From the NCBI GenBank assembly GCA_029238555.1, contig JAQWFV010000056.1, positions 1 through 38,800 on the forward strand: DNA of 38,800 nt, written 5' to 3'. Under the pieces are notes generated by a model. The model was not told where the DNA came from and did no database searches. It worked only from the letters and a program-made list of their open reading frames with translations. The stretch is from Flavobacteriaceae bacterium. Its GTDB lineage: Bacteria > Bacteroidota > Bacteroidia > Flavobacteriales > Flavobacteriaceae. The position numbers and the translations under genes were made by a program. Positions 16,075-24,972 of the stretch are shown here, one piece after another (within the stretch, counting starts at the first letter, position 1; each line of letters starts with the position of its first letter).

Positions 16075-17166
16075 ATGCAGGATAATGCAAAAATAAAAGT
16101 TGGGATTTCAATAGGAGATTTAAATGGAATAGGCTGTGAAGTTATTATAAAAACTTTCGAAGATCCAAGGACCTTAGAATTGTGCACCCCTGTAGTGTTT
16201 GCGTCTAGTAAAACCTTAGCCCAACACCAGCAACAACTAGGCACACAGCTTGTGTATCAGGGTGTGGCTAGCGCATCAGAGGCTATAGAAGGTAAATTTA
16301 ATGTAGTTAATATTTGGAAAGAGGTTCCTGAAATACATTTTGGTAAAGAGACCAAGTTAGGGGGTGAATACGCTTTAAAATCTTTAGAAGCAGCCACAAA
16401 AGCACTCAAGGAAGGAAGCATTGACGTATTGGTTACCGCGCCCATAAACAAGAGTAATATTCAAACTGAGACTTTCAGTTTTCCGGGACATACAGATTAT
16501 TTGGCTCAGGAACTCGGCGGAGAAAGCCTCATGTTTATGGTGTCAGATTCTCTTAGGATTGGATTATTAACAGACCATGTAGCTGTGAGTGAAGTGTCTA
16601 ATCACATCACTCCTGAAAGTATTAAATCTAAAATAAAAACGATATTAAAATCCTTAGAGCAAGATTTTGGTATTAGAAAACCCAAAGTAGCCTTGTTGGG
16701 TATAAACCCACACAACGGAGACCAAGGTGTTATTGGAAAAGAAGACCAAGACGTTCTTATTCCAACCATAGCTGAAATTGCCCATGGAGGATCTTTGGTT
16801 TTTGGCCCCTACGCGGCCGATAGCTTTTTTGGTGCTAAAAATTACACCCAATTTGACGCCATACTTGCCGCCTATCACGACCAAGGGCTTATTCCCTTCA
16901 AGACCCTTTCTTTTGGCAATGGGGTGAACTTCACGGCAGGCTTATCAAAGGTGAGAACTTCACCAGACCATGGAACTGCTTATGATATTGCGGGTAAAGG
17001 TGTGGCAGACCACACTTCATTTTCAGCTGCGGTGTTTACAGCCATAAAGATTTTTAAGCACAGGGCCATGTATAAAACCCTTACGGAAAATCCATTGAAA
17101 AAAGCTAAAATTGTTGAGAAGAGACCCCCTAAAAAAAGTCACTATAAGCCACCAACGCAAAAATAA
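16075..17166 (+). CDS. pdxA: 4-hydroxythreonine-4-phosphate dehydrogenase
   Basis: A 363-residue NAD-dependent enzyme of the DXP-dependent pyridoxal 5'-phosphate pathway. I chose the ATG at 16075 (MQDNAKIKVGISIGDLNGIG); the open frame upstream overlaps the ribE coding strand and lacks family similarity. The three metal-binding histidines are present: H139 (FPGHTDYL), H268 (AYHDQGLIPFK) and H299 (TSPDHGTAYDIAGKG). The last 20 residues are lysine- and proline-rich and lie beyond the normal end of the fold. It is followed by a new promoter and the DUF177-rpmF genes. Confidence 0.96.
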   Translation: MQDNAKIKVGISIGDLNGIGCEVIIKTFEDPRTLELCTPVVFASSKTLAQHQQQLGTQLVYQGVASASEAIEGKFNVVNIWKEVPEIHFGKETKLGGEYALKSLEAATKALKEGSIDVLVTAPINKSNIQTETFSFPGHTDYLAQELGGESLMFMVSDSLRIGLLTDHVAVSEVSNHITPESIKSKIKTILKSLEQDFGIRKPKVALLGINPHNGDQGVIGKEDQDVLIPTIAEIAHGGSLVFGPYAADSFFGAKNYTQFDAILAAYHDQGLIPFKTLSFGNGVNFTAGLSKVRTSPDHGTAYDIAGKGVADHTSFSAAVFTAIKIFKHRAMYKTLTENPLKKAKIVEKRPPKKSHYKPPTQK

Positions 17167-17184
17167 TTTTTAATTTCCTTAATG

Positions 17185-17215
17185 CTTGGTTGTTAGTATA
17201 ATAATAGTATCTTTG
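17185..17215 (+). promoter_or_regulatory. Strong Bacteroidetes-type promoter of DUF177-rpmF
   Basis: CTTG (17185-17188), 19-bp spacer, TATCTTTG (17208-17215). The -7 box is a full TAnnTTTG match and the spacing is canonical. Predicted start is around 17222, leaving a leader of about 40 bases before the ATG at 17263. Confidence 0.7.
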
Positions 17216-17262
17216 CACCCGCCTTTTGGCTTACTAGAGAGGTGCGTATAATCTAATTTATA

Positions 17263-17802
17263 ATGAAAAATAGGGAGTACCATATTCCATTTTCAGGACT
17301 TAAAGAAGGAAAGCACCAGTTCGAATTTGCCATAGACAACACGTTCTTTAACGCATATGATTTTAATGATTTTAATGCCGCTGAACTCAATGTTCATGTG
17401 ACATTAAAGAAGTTAAGTACCATGATGGAATTGGCATTCGAAGCCACTGGAAGTGTCCGTGTAAACTGTGACACAACCAATGAGCCTTTCGATCTCCCAC
17501 TGCAATCTTCACTAGATTTAGTCGTGAAGTTTGGGGAGGCTTTTGACAATGAAAACGAAGCGCTTTTAGTGCTTCCTCATGGAGAACACCAAGTAGATGT
17601 ATCACAATATATTTACGAAATGATTGTTTTGGCATTACCCGCTAAAAAAGTACATCCAGGTGTATTAGACGGAACACTAAAGTCTGAAGCACTTGAAACC
17701 CTTGAGAAATTAGGAGTTAAAGAGCTAAAGGAACAAAAAGAAGCAATAGAAGAGACTGACCCAAGATGGGACGCTCTAAAAAAGTTATTAACGGATAAAT
17801 AG
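17263..17802 (+). CDS. DUF177 / YceD family protein
   Basis: A 179-residue cytosolic protein of the DUF177 family, whose genes almost always precede rpmF and whose members are linked to 23S rRNA and 50S ribosome metabolism. It shows [16 protein letters not shown] at the start, a central [20 protein letters not shown] (the conserved single-Cys strand pair), and an acidic helical C-terminus ending [16 protein letters not shown], the highly conserved terminal motif. It is 8 bp upstream of rpmF and shares its promoter. Confidence 0.93.
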   Translation: MKNREYHIPFSGLKEGKHQFEFAIDNTFFNAYDFNDFNAAELNVHVTLKKLSTMMELAFEATGSVRVNCDTTNEPFDLPLQSSLDLVVKFGEAFDNENEALLVLPHGEHQVDVSQYIYEMIVLALPAKKVHPGVLDGTLKSEALETLEKLGVKELKEQKEAIEETDPRWDALKKLLTDK

Positions 17803-17810
17803 GAATTGTT

Positions 17811-18008
17811 ATGGCACATCCAAAGAGAAAAATCTCCAAAACAAGGAGAGACAAAAGAAGAACACATTACAAAGCAGTAGCCCCTACTATTGCTAAAGAT
17901 CCAACAACAGGTGAAATGCACCTGTATCATAGAGCACACTGGCACGAAGGTAAATTATATTACAGAGGTCAAGTGCTTATAGACAACACTGAGGTAGCTA
18001 CTGCCTAA
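17811..18008 (+). CDS. rpmF: 50S ribosomal protein L32
   Basis: A 65-residue protein with the basic N-terminus [18 protein letters not shown] of L32. The four-cysteine zinc ribbon found in many bacteria is absent: the protein contains no cysteine, making it the zinc-independent form. It is co-transcribed with DUF177 and followed by a clear terminator. Confidence 0.97.
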   Translation: MAHPKRKISKTRRDKRRTHYKAVAPTIAKDPTTGEMHLYHRAHWHEGKLYYRGQVLIDNTEVATA

Positions 18009-18030
18009 GTAAACGTTTTTAGGTTCATAT

Positions 18031-18061
18031 AACTCCCACTTTTTCAAGTGGGAGTTTTTTT
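18031..18061 (+). terminator. Rho-independent terminator after rpmF
   Basis: Stem AACTCCCACTT (18031-18041), loop TTTC, AAGTGGGAGTT (18046-18056), then a T-run. Eleven perfect pairs. Confidence 0.9.
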
Positions 18062-18245
18062 ATGAGATAAACTTTTGGTTTTAAAACCGAAGCTTGTTTT
18101 TTTGAAGAGGATTTGAGAGAATAAAAAAACCACTTAAAATCCTTTAAAGATTGTAAAAAACACTAAAAAGTGGTGTAAAATGATTAATTTTCACGAATTT
18201 TGAATCATTTTTCAGCATATTTCGCTTAAAAACAAACCAATTCGA
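18062..18245 (+). promoter_or_regulatory. Long fabH leader / promoter region with inverted repeats
   Basis: The AT-rich gap before fabH holds a perfect 12-base palindrome GGTTTTAAAACC (18077-18088), a spaced inverted repeat ACCACTT (18129-18135) / AAGTGGT (18168-18174), and a nested CACT-AAAA-AGTG (18161-18172). TTTG (18199-18202) and TATTTCG (18218-18224) resemble promoter boxes but are only 15 bp apart. Operator function for the fatty-acid genes is inference. Confidence 0.35.
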
Positions 18246-19241
18246 ATGACAAAATTACATGCAGCCATTTCAGCTGTGGGATCTTACGTCCCAGACTTTG
18301 TGTTAACAAACGCGCTTTTAGAGACCATGGTGGAGACCAACGACGAGTGGATCACCTCTAGAACAGGCATTAAGGAGCGTAGAATCTTAAAAGACAAAGA
18401 CAAAGGGACTTCTTACCTGGCTATTCAGGCAGCTAAAGACCTTATTGAAAAGAAACAATTAGATCCTCATACCATAGATTTAGTGCTTGTAGCTACAGCT
18501 ACTCCAGACCTTTTAGTAGCTTCTACTGCCGCCTATGTGGCTTCAGAAATAGGCGCGATTAATGCTTTTTCTTATGATTTACAGGCCGCTTGTTCAAGTT
18601 TCTTATATGGAATGTCTACTGCCGCAGCGTATATTGAGGCAGGGAGGTATAAAAAAGTACTTTTGATTGGCGCAGATAAAATGTCTTCTATTATTGACTA
18701 TTCGGACAGGGCTACTTGTATTATCTTTGGAGATGGTGCAGGAGCGGCTCTTTTTGAACCCAACAATGAAGGCTATGGTTTACAAGATGAATACCTAAGG
18801 TCTGACGGAATAGGAAGAAATTTTCTTAAAATGGAAGCAGGAGGCTCGTTGTTACCCGCCTCTATAGAAACGGTTCAAAACAAGCAACACCACGTTTACC
18901 AAGACGGGAAAACAGTATTTAAATTTGCCGTTTCTAATATGGCAGACGCTGCCGCTAAAATAATGGAGCGCAACGCACTCACAAAAGATCAAGTAGATTG
19001 GTTGGTGCCCCATCAGGCCAACAATAGAATTATTGACGCTACAGCTAAAAGAATGGAAGTAGATACTTCCAAGGTAATGAACAATATTGCCAAATACGGG
19101 AATACTACTTCTGCTACTTTACCCCTGTTATTGGCAGATTACGAGAATCAATTAAAAAAAGGAGACAAACTGGTCTTTGCCGCTTTTGGTGGAGGCTTTA
19201 CGTGGGGTTCTATATATTTGACATGGGCCTACGATAACTAA
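18246..19241 (+). CDS. fabH: Beta-ketoacyl-ACP synthase III
   Basis: A 331-residue enzyme that condenses acetyl-CoA (or branched acyl-CoA) with malonyl-ACP to start fatty-acid synthesis. The Cys-His-Asn triad is complete: C116 (QAACSSFLYG), H256 (VPHQANNR) and N286 (YGNTTSATLP). TNDEWITSRTGIKERR (31-46) is the conserved CoA-binding start. It is the first gene of a set with accB (28 bp on) and accC, so the unit makes both the malonyl-CoA precursor steps and the initiating condensation. plsX, usual between rpmF and fabH elsewhere, is absent. Confidence 0.97.
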   Translation: MTKLHAAISAVGSYVPDFVLTNALLETMVETNDEWITSRTGIKERRILKDKDKGTSYLAIQAAKDLIEKKQLDPHTIDLVLVATATPDLLVASTAAYVASEIGAINAFSYDLQAACSSFLYGMSTAAAYIEAGRYKKVLLIGADKMSSIIDYSDRATCIIFGDGAGAALFEPNNEGYGLQDEYLRSDGIGRNFLKMEAGGSLLPASIETVQNKQHHVYQDGKTVFKFAVSNMADAAAKIMERNALTKDQVDWLVPHQANNRIIDATAKRMEVDTSKVMNNIAKYGNTTSATLPLLLADYENQLKKGDKLVFAAFGGGFTWGSIYLTWAYDN

Positions 19242-19269
19242 CACTTTAACGCAACTAAACCTTATTAAA

Positions 19270-19740
19270 ATGGATATTAAAGAAATTCAGAACCTCATTA
19301 AATTTGTGGCTAAATCAGGAGCCAGTGAAGTTAAATTAGAGACAGAAGACGTAAAGATCACTATCAGAACGGGGCCTTTGGGGACGGCTGTTTCTGAGCC
19401 TGTTTACATGCAACAAATGCCTATGGCAGCAGCTCCTGCACCAGCAGCAGTTGAGGCATCGGCGCCAGCCGTACAAACAGCCCCAGCGAGTGAAGATCAT
19501 TTGATCACTATAAAATCGCCCATTATTGGTACTTTTTACAGAAAGCCTTCACCAGACAAACCCAATTTTGTTGAGGTGGGAAGTGAGATAGGCAAAGGAG
19601 ATGTGCTTTGTGTGATTGAAGCCATGAAATTATTTAACGACATTGAGTCAGAAGTGTCGGGTAAGATTGTCAAGATTCTAGTAGACGACTCTTCCCCAGT
19701 AGAATTTGATCAGCCACTTTTCGTAGTAGATCCTTCTTAA
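19270..19740 (+). CDS. accB: Biotin carboxyl carrier protein of acetyl-CoA carboxylase
   Basis: A 156-residue BCCP. It has an N-terminal helical region (MDIKEIQNLIKFVAKS), a flexible Ala/Pro linker (about 53-75), and a C-terminal biotinyl domain with the EAMK motif, in which K120 is biotinylated. The thumb-like IGTFYRKPSPDKPNFVEVG (86-104) is typical of BCCP. The product pairs with AccC encoded 48 bp downstream. Confidence 0.97.
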   Translation: MDIKEIQNLIKFVAKSGASEVKLETEDVKITIRTGPLGTAVSEPVYMQQMPMAAAPAPAAVEASAPAVQTAPASEDHLITIKSPIIGTFYRKPSPDKPNFVEVGSEIGKGDVLCVIEAMKLFNDIESEVSGKIVKILVDDSSPVEFDQPLFVVDPS

Positions 19741-19788
19741 TTTGCCTTTAAAGGCTAACATATTTCATGTATTATAAATAGCACTACT

Positions 19789-21135
19789 ATGTTTAAGAAG
19801 ATATTAATTGCAAATAGGGGAGAGATAGCCTTAAGGATTATCAGGACCTGTAAAGAAATGGGAATTAAGACTGTTGCGGTGTATTCTAAGGCAGACGAAG
19901 AAAGTCTTCATGTAAGATTCGCAGACGAGGCGGTTTGTATAGGACCTGCAGCAAGTAGTGAGTCTTATTTGAAAATCCCAAATATTATTGCTGCGGCTGA
20001 AATTACCAATGCAGACGCCATTCACCCTGGTTATGGGTTTTTGTCTGAAAACGCTAAGTTTTCTAGAATATGTACAGAGCACGGTATTAAGTTTATTGGT
20101 GCTTCAGGAGACCAAATAGACAAAATGGGCGACAAAGCGACCGCTAAAGAAACCATGAAAAAAGCAGGAGTACCCTGTGTTCCTGGTTCTGCAGGTATTT
20201 TAAAGGACGTTAAGGACGCCATTACTACCGCAAAAAAAGTGGGCTATCCTGTAATGATCAAAGCCACTGCTGGTGGTGGAGGTAAGGGAATGCGCGCCGT
20301 TTGGAAAGAAGAGGACATGACCAAACTATTCGAAAGTGCTGTACAAGAAGCTACAGCGGCTTTTGGAAATGGAGGCATGTATATGGAAAAACTGATAGAA
20401 GAGCCTAGGCACATTGAAATCCAGGTAGTTGGAGATCAGTTTGGAAAAGCATGTCACTTGTCAGAAAGAGATTGTTCGGTGCAACGCAGACACCAAAAAC
20501 TAACAGAAGAAACCCCTTCTCCTTTTATGACGGATAAATTGAGAGAAGAAATGGGTGCCGCAGCTATTAAAGCAGCGGAATATATTAAATACGAAGGCGC
20601 TGGAACCATAGAATTTTTAGTAGACAAACACAGGAAGTTTTACTTCATGGAAATGAATACTAGAATTCAGGTAGAGCACCCTATTACAGAACAAGTGGTA
20701 GATTACGATTTGATTAGAGAGCAAATTTTAGTGGCTGCAGGCGTGCCAATTTCTGGAAAAAATTACTACCCAAAACTGCACGCCATAGAATGCAGGATTA
20801 ATGCAGAAGACCCTTATAACGGCTTTAGACCGAGTCCAGGGAAAATCACCACACTACACACACCAGGGGGGCACGGGATTAGACTAGACACCCATGTGTA
20901 TAGCGGCTATGTGATTCCTCCAAATTATGACTCTATGATTGCCAAGTTAATTACAACGGCACAAACAAGGGAAGAGGCTATTAACAAAATGAAAAGGGCT
21001 TTAGACGAATTCGTGATTGAAGGCGTTAAGACCACTATTCCTTTCCACAGACAACTCATGGATCATCCGGATTATTTAGCCGGTAATTACACCACTAAAT
21101 TCATGGAAGATTTTGAAATGGATCCGATTGATTAA
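19789..21135 (+). CDS. accC: Acetyl-CoA carboxylase biotin carboxylase subunit
   Basis: A 448-residue ATP-grasp enzyme that carboxylates the biotin of AccB. It shows the N-terminal domain start [20 protein letters not shown], the glycine-rich ATP loop [12 protein letters not shown] near 163-174, the active-site region [16 protein letters not shown] and [14 protein letters not shown] (around 290-303), and the C-terminal domain [15 protein letters not shown]. Length is normal for a stand-alone subunit. It is the last gene of the fabH-accB-accC unit and has a terminator behind it. Confidence 0.98.
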   Translation: MFKKILIANRGEIALRIIRTCKEMGIKTVAVYSKADEESLHVRFADEAVCIGPAASSESYLKIPNIIAAAEITNADAIHPGYGFLSENAKFSRICTEHGIKFIGASGDQIDKMGDKATAKETMKKAGVPCVPGSAGILKDVKDAITTAKKVGYPVMIKATAGGGGKGMRAVWKEEDMTKLFESAVQEATAAFGNGGMYMEKLIEEPRHIEIQVVGDQFGKACHLSERDCSVQRRHQKLTEETPSPFMTDKLREEMGAAAIKAAEYIKYEGAGTIEFLVDKHRKFYFMEMNTRIQVEHPITEQVVDYDLIREQILVAAGVPISGKNYYPKLHAIECRINAEDPYNGFRPSPGKITTLHTPGGHGIRLDTHVYSGYVIPPNYDSMIAKLITTAQTREEAINKMKRALDEFVIEGVKTTIPFHRQLMDHPDYLAGNYTTKFMEDFEMDPID

Positions 21136-21185
21136 ACAGTCAAAGAACCTGGGTTGATTAATACCCAACAGATTCTAAAGTATAC

Positions 21186-21227
21186 ATCACCCCCGAGAAG
21201 CGTTTGCTTTTCAGGGGTGATTTTTTT
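21186..21227 (+). terminator. Rho-independent terminator after accC
   Basis: Outer stem ATCACCCC (21186-21193) / GGGGTGAT (21214-21221), one mismatch, inner stem GAGAAGC / GCTTTTC, loop GTTT, followed by seven T residues. Confidence 0.9.
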
Positions 21228-21274
21228 GATTTAAATGCGCCCAAAAAGTATTGGAAAATGTAGTATTTTTAAGC

Positions 21275-22393
21275 ATGGACGCACTGAGTTACTGGGAGCA
21301 CAAACACTGGTTGTCAAATATAGATTATGCCGTAATTGGAAGTGGTATAGTCGGATTAAGCTGTGCCCTCTCTTTAAGGGAAAAACACCCTAAATCTACT
21401 ATCGTAGTCTTTGAAAAAGGTATTTTGCCGCACGGAGCAAGTACTAAAAATGCAGGATTTACTTGCTTTGGTAGTATTTCTGAAATTTTGTCCGACATAG
21501 ACCGTCAGGGCGAGCAAAATGTTTTAAATATTGTTCAAAGAAGGTATGAGGGGGTTCAATTACTCAGAAGTAGACTGGGAGACACTCCAATAGGGTATGA
21601 GAACCTGGGTGGTCACGAGGTTTTTTTAGCTGCCCATACAGCCCTTTACGAAACATGTTTAGACCAATTAACCGCAGTGAATTCTTTGTTACAGCCGGTT
21701 TTTAAGTCGGATTCGTTTTACACTGCGTCCAATAGGTTTAATTTTAAGGGGGTAAATGAAAATTATATTAGCAGCCCTCACGAGGGACAGATAGATACCG
21801 GCCTCATGATGAAGCAGCTTATCCGTAAAGTGCAAGCCCAAGACATTCATATTTTTTATGGGACTGAGCTCACTGATTTTTCTAGTTCTAATGGATCGGT
21901 TCACCTGAAAACTAATTTTTTTGAGTGTAAAGCAGGGGCTCTATTTATAGCTACCAACGGTTTTTCTAAATCGTTTCAAATAGAAGATGTTAGCCCCGCT
22001 AGGGCTCAGGTTCTTATTACAAAGCCTATAGAAAACCTTCACATAAAAGGGGCTTTTCATTTGGACATGGGCTACTATTATTTTAGAAATATAGACCAAA
22101 GAATACTGCTAGGAGGGGGGCGAAACTTGGCCCTTAAAGAGGAAGAAACCACTGATTTTTCTCAAACCTCGCTTATTCAAGATGCACTTGATCGCTTACT
22201 TAAAGAAACCATACTTCCAGGGATTTCATATGAAATTGATCGTAGGTGGTCTGGAATTATGGGTGTTGGAGCTGGTAAAGAACCCCTTTTAAAATGTGTT
22301 CAGCCCAATGTGTACTGTGGGGTTCGTTTGGGAGGTATGGGTGTGGCTTTAGGCTCAAAAGTCGGCAGCGAATTAGCAGACTTACACCGCTAG
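21275..22393 (+). CDS. FAD-dependent oxidoreductase of the DAO family
   Basis: A 372-residue flavoprotein related to glycine oxidase/D-amino-acid oxidase and the GlpD/PuuB-type DAO fold. The ATG at 21275 gives MDALSYWEHKHWL, a common N-terminus of the puuB-like branch (compare 'SYWEK'); an upstream TTG in frame is less likely. The FAD Rossmann motif is YAVIGSGIVGLSCALSLRE (18-36) with GxGxxG. GASTKNAGFTCFGSISE matches the second flavin-contacting segment, and the C-terminal GVRLGGMGVALGSKVGSELA closes the FAD site. Substrate is probably an amine or amino acid; neighbours do not help. The last 12 bases overlap the end of the convergent ABC gene. Confidence 0.87.
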   Translation: MDALSYWEHKHWLSNIDYAVIGSGIVGLSCALSLREKHPKSTIVVFEKGILPHGASTKNAGFTCFGSISEILSDIDRQGEQNVLNIVQRRYEGVQLLRSRLGDTPIGYENLGGHEVFLAAHTALYETCLDQLTAVNSLLQPVFKSDSFYTASNRFNFKGVNENYISSPHEGQIDTGLMMKQLIRKVQAQDIHIFYGTELTDFSSSNGSVHLKTNFFECKAGALFIATNGFSKSFQIEDVSPARAQVLITKPIENLHIKGAFHLDMGYYYFRNIDQRILLGGGRNLALKEEETTDFSQTSLIQDALDRLLKETILPGISYEIDRRWSGIMGVGAGKEPLLKCVQPNVYCGVRLGGMGVALGSKVGSELADLHR

Positions 22394-23380
22394 AGATTTT
22401 AAACGCTGTTCACAGCGTTCTAAGGATACTTGAATACACTTGTTCTCATTTTCTAAAAGGGCCGTTTTTGAATGCATATAAAGGCGTTGTCCCTCGGATG
22501 ATTTAAAGACTATTAAATAACCATTTCCAATAAAAAGACTCTTTTCAACACTGACTTTTATGCCAGTTTGTGCGCTAAAAGACCATTCATGTGGCCAAAC
22601 AACAATTTCTTGCCCTTCTTTTATTTTAAGGGATGGATACAGCGACAAAGCAGTGGCTTTATCTAAAACATTTAAAACGCCAAAAAGCTGGGCTACTTTA
22701 GTGTTAGGCGGGTTTTGATATAAGGATTCGGGTGTTCCAGAAGCGATAATTTTCCCTCCTTCCATACAGACCACTTCATGGGCATGACCCATATAATCCT
22801 CGGGATGGTGAGAGGCTAATATACACGCAATTTTGTGCTGCTCTAGGTAGTGGAATAGCTTGGTTCTCAATAGAAGTTTTAAAGGGGGGTCTATATGACT
22901 AAAGGGCTCGTCTAAGAGAATTAATTCTGGTGCTTTTGCCAATACCTTTGCCAAAGCCACGCGCTGTTGTTGTCCGCCTGATAAATTTTTAACTTGGGTG
23001 TTGGCAAAAGCCTTCATATCTATGAGCTCTAAAAGCTCAGCGGTGCGTTTTTCTAAATGCTCTGGCTCAAAAACAGATAAATGTTGGCTAATATTTTCAG
23101 CGACAGAAGTAAATGGCATGAGATCAAAATCTTGGGCCAGATACCTCAAAAAAGGGGCGCCTGGGAGCAGGTTGTATTCAGGCCCTAATAAAGCTTCTTT
23201 TTTCCAATGTATTTGACCTTTTTCAGGAGCCAAACTCCCGTAAATAAGTTTTAACAAGGTGCTTTTTCCGCTCCCACTAGCGCCTGTTAAAGCCATAAGC
23301 TTTCCAGGGGCTAGTCGCAAGTGTATATTATGAAGAAGGGGTTCTTTGTATTTAAAATGGATGTTTTCCAGTACAAGCAT
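22382..23380 (-). CDS. ABC transporter ATP-binding protein with C-terminal TOBE-like region
   Basis: A 332-residue ATPase. Walker A is GASGSGKST (33-41), the Q-loop YLAQDFDLMPF (about 81-91), the signature LSGGQQQRVALAKVLA, and Walker B LILLDEP with the switch His in ASHHPEDYM. About 110 residues beyond the ATPase core (FGVLNVLDKATALSLYP onward) look like the TOBE region of PotA/FbpC-type importers (ferric iron, polyamine). No permease or binding-protein gene is next to it, so partners are unlinked or the protein acts otherwise. It begins 9 bp after asd and is likely co-transcribed with it. The start MLVLENIHFKY is well supported. Confidence 0.9.
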   Translation of the reverse strand: MLVLENIHFKYKEPLLHNIHLRLAPGKLMALTGASGSGKSTLLKLIYGSLAPEKGQIHWKKEALLGPEYNLLPGAPFLRYLAQDFDLMPFTSVAENISQHLSVFEPEHLEKRTAELLELIDMKAFANTQVKNLSGGQQQRVALAKVLAKAPELILLDEPFSHIDPPLKLLLRTKLFHYLEQHKIACILASHHPEDYMGHAHEVVCMEGGKIIASGTPESLYQNPPNTKVAQLFGVLNVLDKATALSLYPSLKIKEGQEIVVWPHEWSFSAQTGIKVSVEKSLFIGNGYLIVFKSSEGQRLYMHSKTALLENENKCIQVSLERCEQRLKSLAV

Positions 23381-23389
23381 ACCGCAAAG

Positions 23390-24379
23390 TTACACCAAAC
23401 CGTTTGCAATTAAGTATTCTCCAATTTGAACCGCATTGGTGGCAGCTCCTTTTCTGAGGTTGTCTGCTACAATCCACATGTTTAAGGTGTTTTCCGCACT
23501 TTCATCCCTTCTAATTCGCCCTACAAATACCTCATCTTTGTCATGTGCATAGGCTGGCATTGGATAGGTATTTGTGTCGGTATTGTCTTGAACTACTACT
23601 CCTGTTGTTTCATGGAGTATTGTTCTTACTTCAGAGAGCTCAAAGTCTTTTTCAAAGCTCACATTGACAGATTCTGAATGCCCTCCAGCAGTAGGTATTC
23701 TCACTGCGGTGGCTGTAATATTAAAAGAGTGGTCCCCCAATATTTTTTTAGGCTCATTGGCCAATTTCATCTCTTCTTTGGTGTATCCGTTTTCTAAAAA
23801 CACATCGCAATGGGGAATAGCATTTCTGTGTATTGGATAGTGATAAGCCATTTCTCCTTGAATGCCCTTTGTCTCATTTTCCATTTGTTCCACCGCCTTT
23901 ACCCCAGTTCCTGAAACCGATTGATAAGTAGATACTACCACGCGTTTCATTTTGTAAGCTTGGTGTAAAGGAGCCAAAACCAAGACCATTTGAATGGTAG
24001 AACAATTGGGGTTGGCTATAATTTTATCTTCTTTTGTAAGGGTATTGGCGTTAATTTCAGGGACGATTAATTTGTGATCTGGGTGCATTCTCCAGGCAGA
24101 AGAATTATCAATTACTGTAGTCCCAGCAGCAGCAAATTTTGGCGCCCACTCCAAAGAAGTGTCTCCTCCTGCAGAAAAAATAGCGATATGAGGTTTTGCG
24201 TCTACCGCAGTTTGTAAACCAACTACTGTATGGGTTTTGCCACCGTATTCCATGGTTTTACCCACCGAGCGTTCAGAGGCTACTAATAGCAATTCACTAA
24301 TTGGAAAATTACGTTCTGCCAAAACTTTTAACATCACTTCGCCTACCATTCCGGTAGCGCCTACAACAGCTACTTTCAT
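23390..24379 (-). CDS. asd: Aspartate-semialdehyde dehydrogenase
   Basis: A 329-residue NADP-dependent enzyme making aspartate semialdehyde for lysine, diaminopimelate, threonine and methionine. The N-terminal VAVVGATGMVGEVMLKVL holds GxxGxxG. Catalytic cysteine C126 sits in NPNCSTIQM, and the substrate region has VPTAGGHSESVNV and the SAENTLNMWIVADNLRKGAA ending typical of the family. It is upstream of the ABC ATPase gene. A TACTTTTG -7-like box lies about 20 bp before the start (24400-24407). Confidence 0.97.
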   Translation of the reverse strand: MKVAVVGATGMVGEVMLKVLAERNFPISELLLVASERSVGKTMEYGGKTHTVVGLQTAVDAKPHIAIFSAGGDTSLEWAPKFAAAGTTVIDNSSAWRMHPDHKLIVPEINANTLTKEDKIIANPNCSTIQMVLVLAPLHQAYKMKRVVVSTYQSVSGTGVKAVEQMENETKGIQGEMAYHYPIHRNAIPHCDVFLENGYTKEEMKLANEPKKILGDHSFNITATAVRIPTAGGHSESVNVSFEKDFELSEVRTILHETTGVVVQDNTDTNTYPMPAYAHDKDEVFVGRIRRDESAENTLNMWIVADNLRKGAATNAVQIGEYLIANGLV

Positions 24380-24399
24380 TTTTTTAAATTTTTAATAAA

Positions 24400-24407
24400 C
24401 AAAAGTA
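24400..24407 (-). promoter_or_regulatory. -7-like promoter element of asd
   Basis: On the minus strand TACTTTTG is an exact TAnnTTTG match, 20-28 bases before the asd ATG at 24379. The -33 box is weak (TATG at a spacer of 22). Confidence 0.4.
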
Positions 24408-24483
24408 ATCATTCTGAGGGGTTCCGCTCCATAACTTTTTAAATTGTTATAAAAATTTAACAAAAAGTTATTTTTGCAATAAT

Positions 24484-24894
24484 TTATGATTTAGCCTTTA
24501 GTAGATCTCTTATTTCTAGCAAAATTTCCTCTGAGGTAGGCCCCTTTTTAGGACTTGCTTTTGGTGGCACAGGTTTAATTTTTTGATAGGCTTTTACTAC
24601 TGTAAACATCACCATACCCACAATGAATAAGTTAATGATACTATTGACCCATGCGCCATAGCGAATAGCATTTTCAGGGATATAGCCTTTTTCTCCAGGG
24701 AGCCCACTTGCCTCACTAAGCACTATTTTTAAATTTGCAAAATCTATTCCCCCTGTAAATGCCCCTACAATTGGCATCATAATATCACTGACAAATCCAC
24801 TCACTACCAAGGCCGTTGCACCAGCCATTATAACCGCTACGGCAAATTCTATGACATTTCCTGTCATGATAAATTTTTTAAATTCTTTAATCAT
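24484..24894 (-). CDS. mscL: Large-conductance mechanosensitive channel
   Basis: A 136-residue channel that opens at high membrane tension to release solutes on hypo-osmotic shock. It has the conserved N-terminal helix KEFKKFIMTGNVIEFAVAVI with the GN-x-x-(E/D)-x-A-V motif, pore-lining TM1 (AVAVIMAGATALVVSGFV), a periplasmic loop, TM2 (YGAWVNSIINLFIVGMVMFTVV) and a charged C-terminal bundle EEILLEIRDLLKAK. It lies 78 bp behind alr. Confidence 0.97.
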   Translation of the reverse strand: MIKEFKKFIMTGNVIEFAVAVIMAGATALVVSGFVSDIMMPIVGAFTGGIDFANLKIVLSEASGLPGEKGYIPENAIRYGAWVNSIINLFIVGMVMFTVVKAYQKIKPVPPKASPKKGPTSEEILLEIRDLLKAKS

Positions 24895-24972
24895 GGGTGT
24901 CTTTTTAAGGGTTGAATCTAAAAGTAAGATTTCTTTAAATAAGTGCCATCGCCATTCTGTAAAAAGCTTGTT

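Noticed and set aside
18009..18245. Missing plsX between rpmF and fabH as sign of a deletion
   Set aside because: The order rpmF-fabH-accB-accC is, to my knowledge, ordinary in Bacteroidetes, and there is no plsX remnant in the gap.
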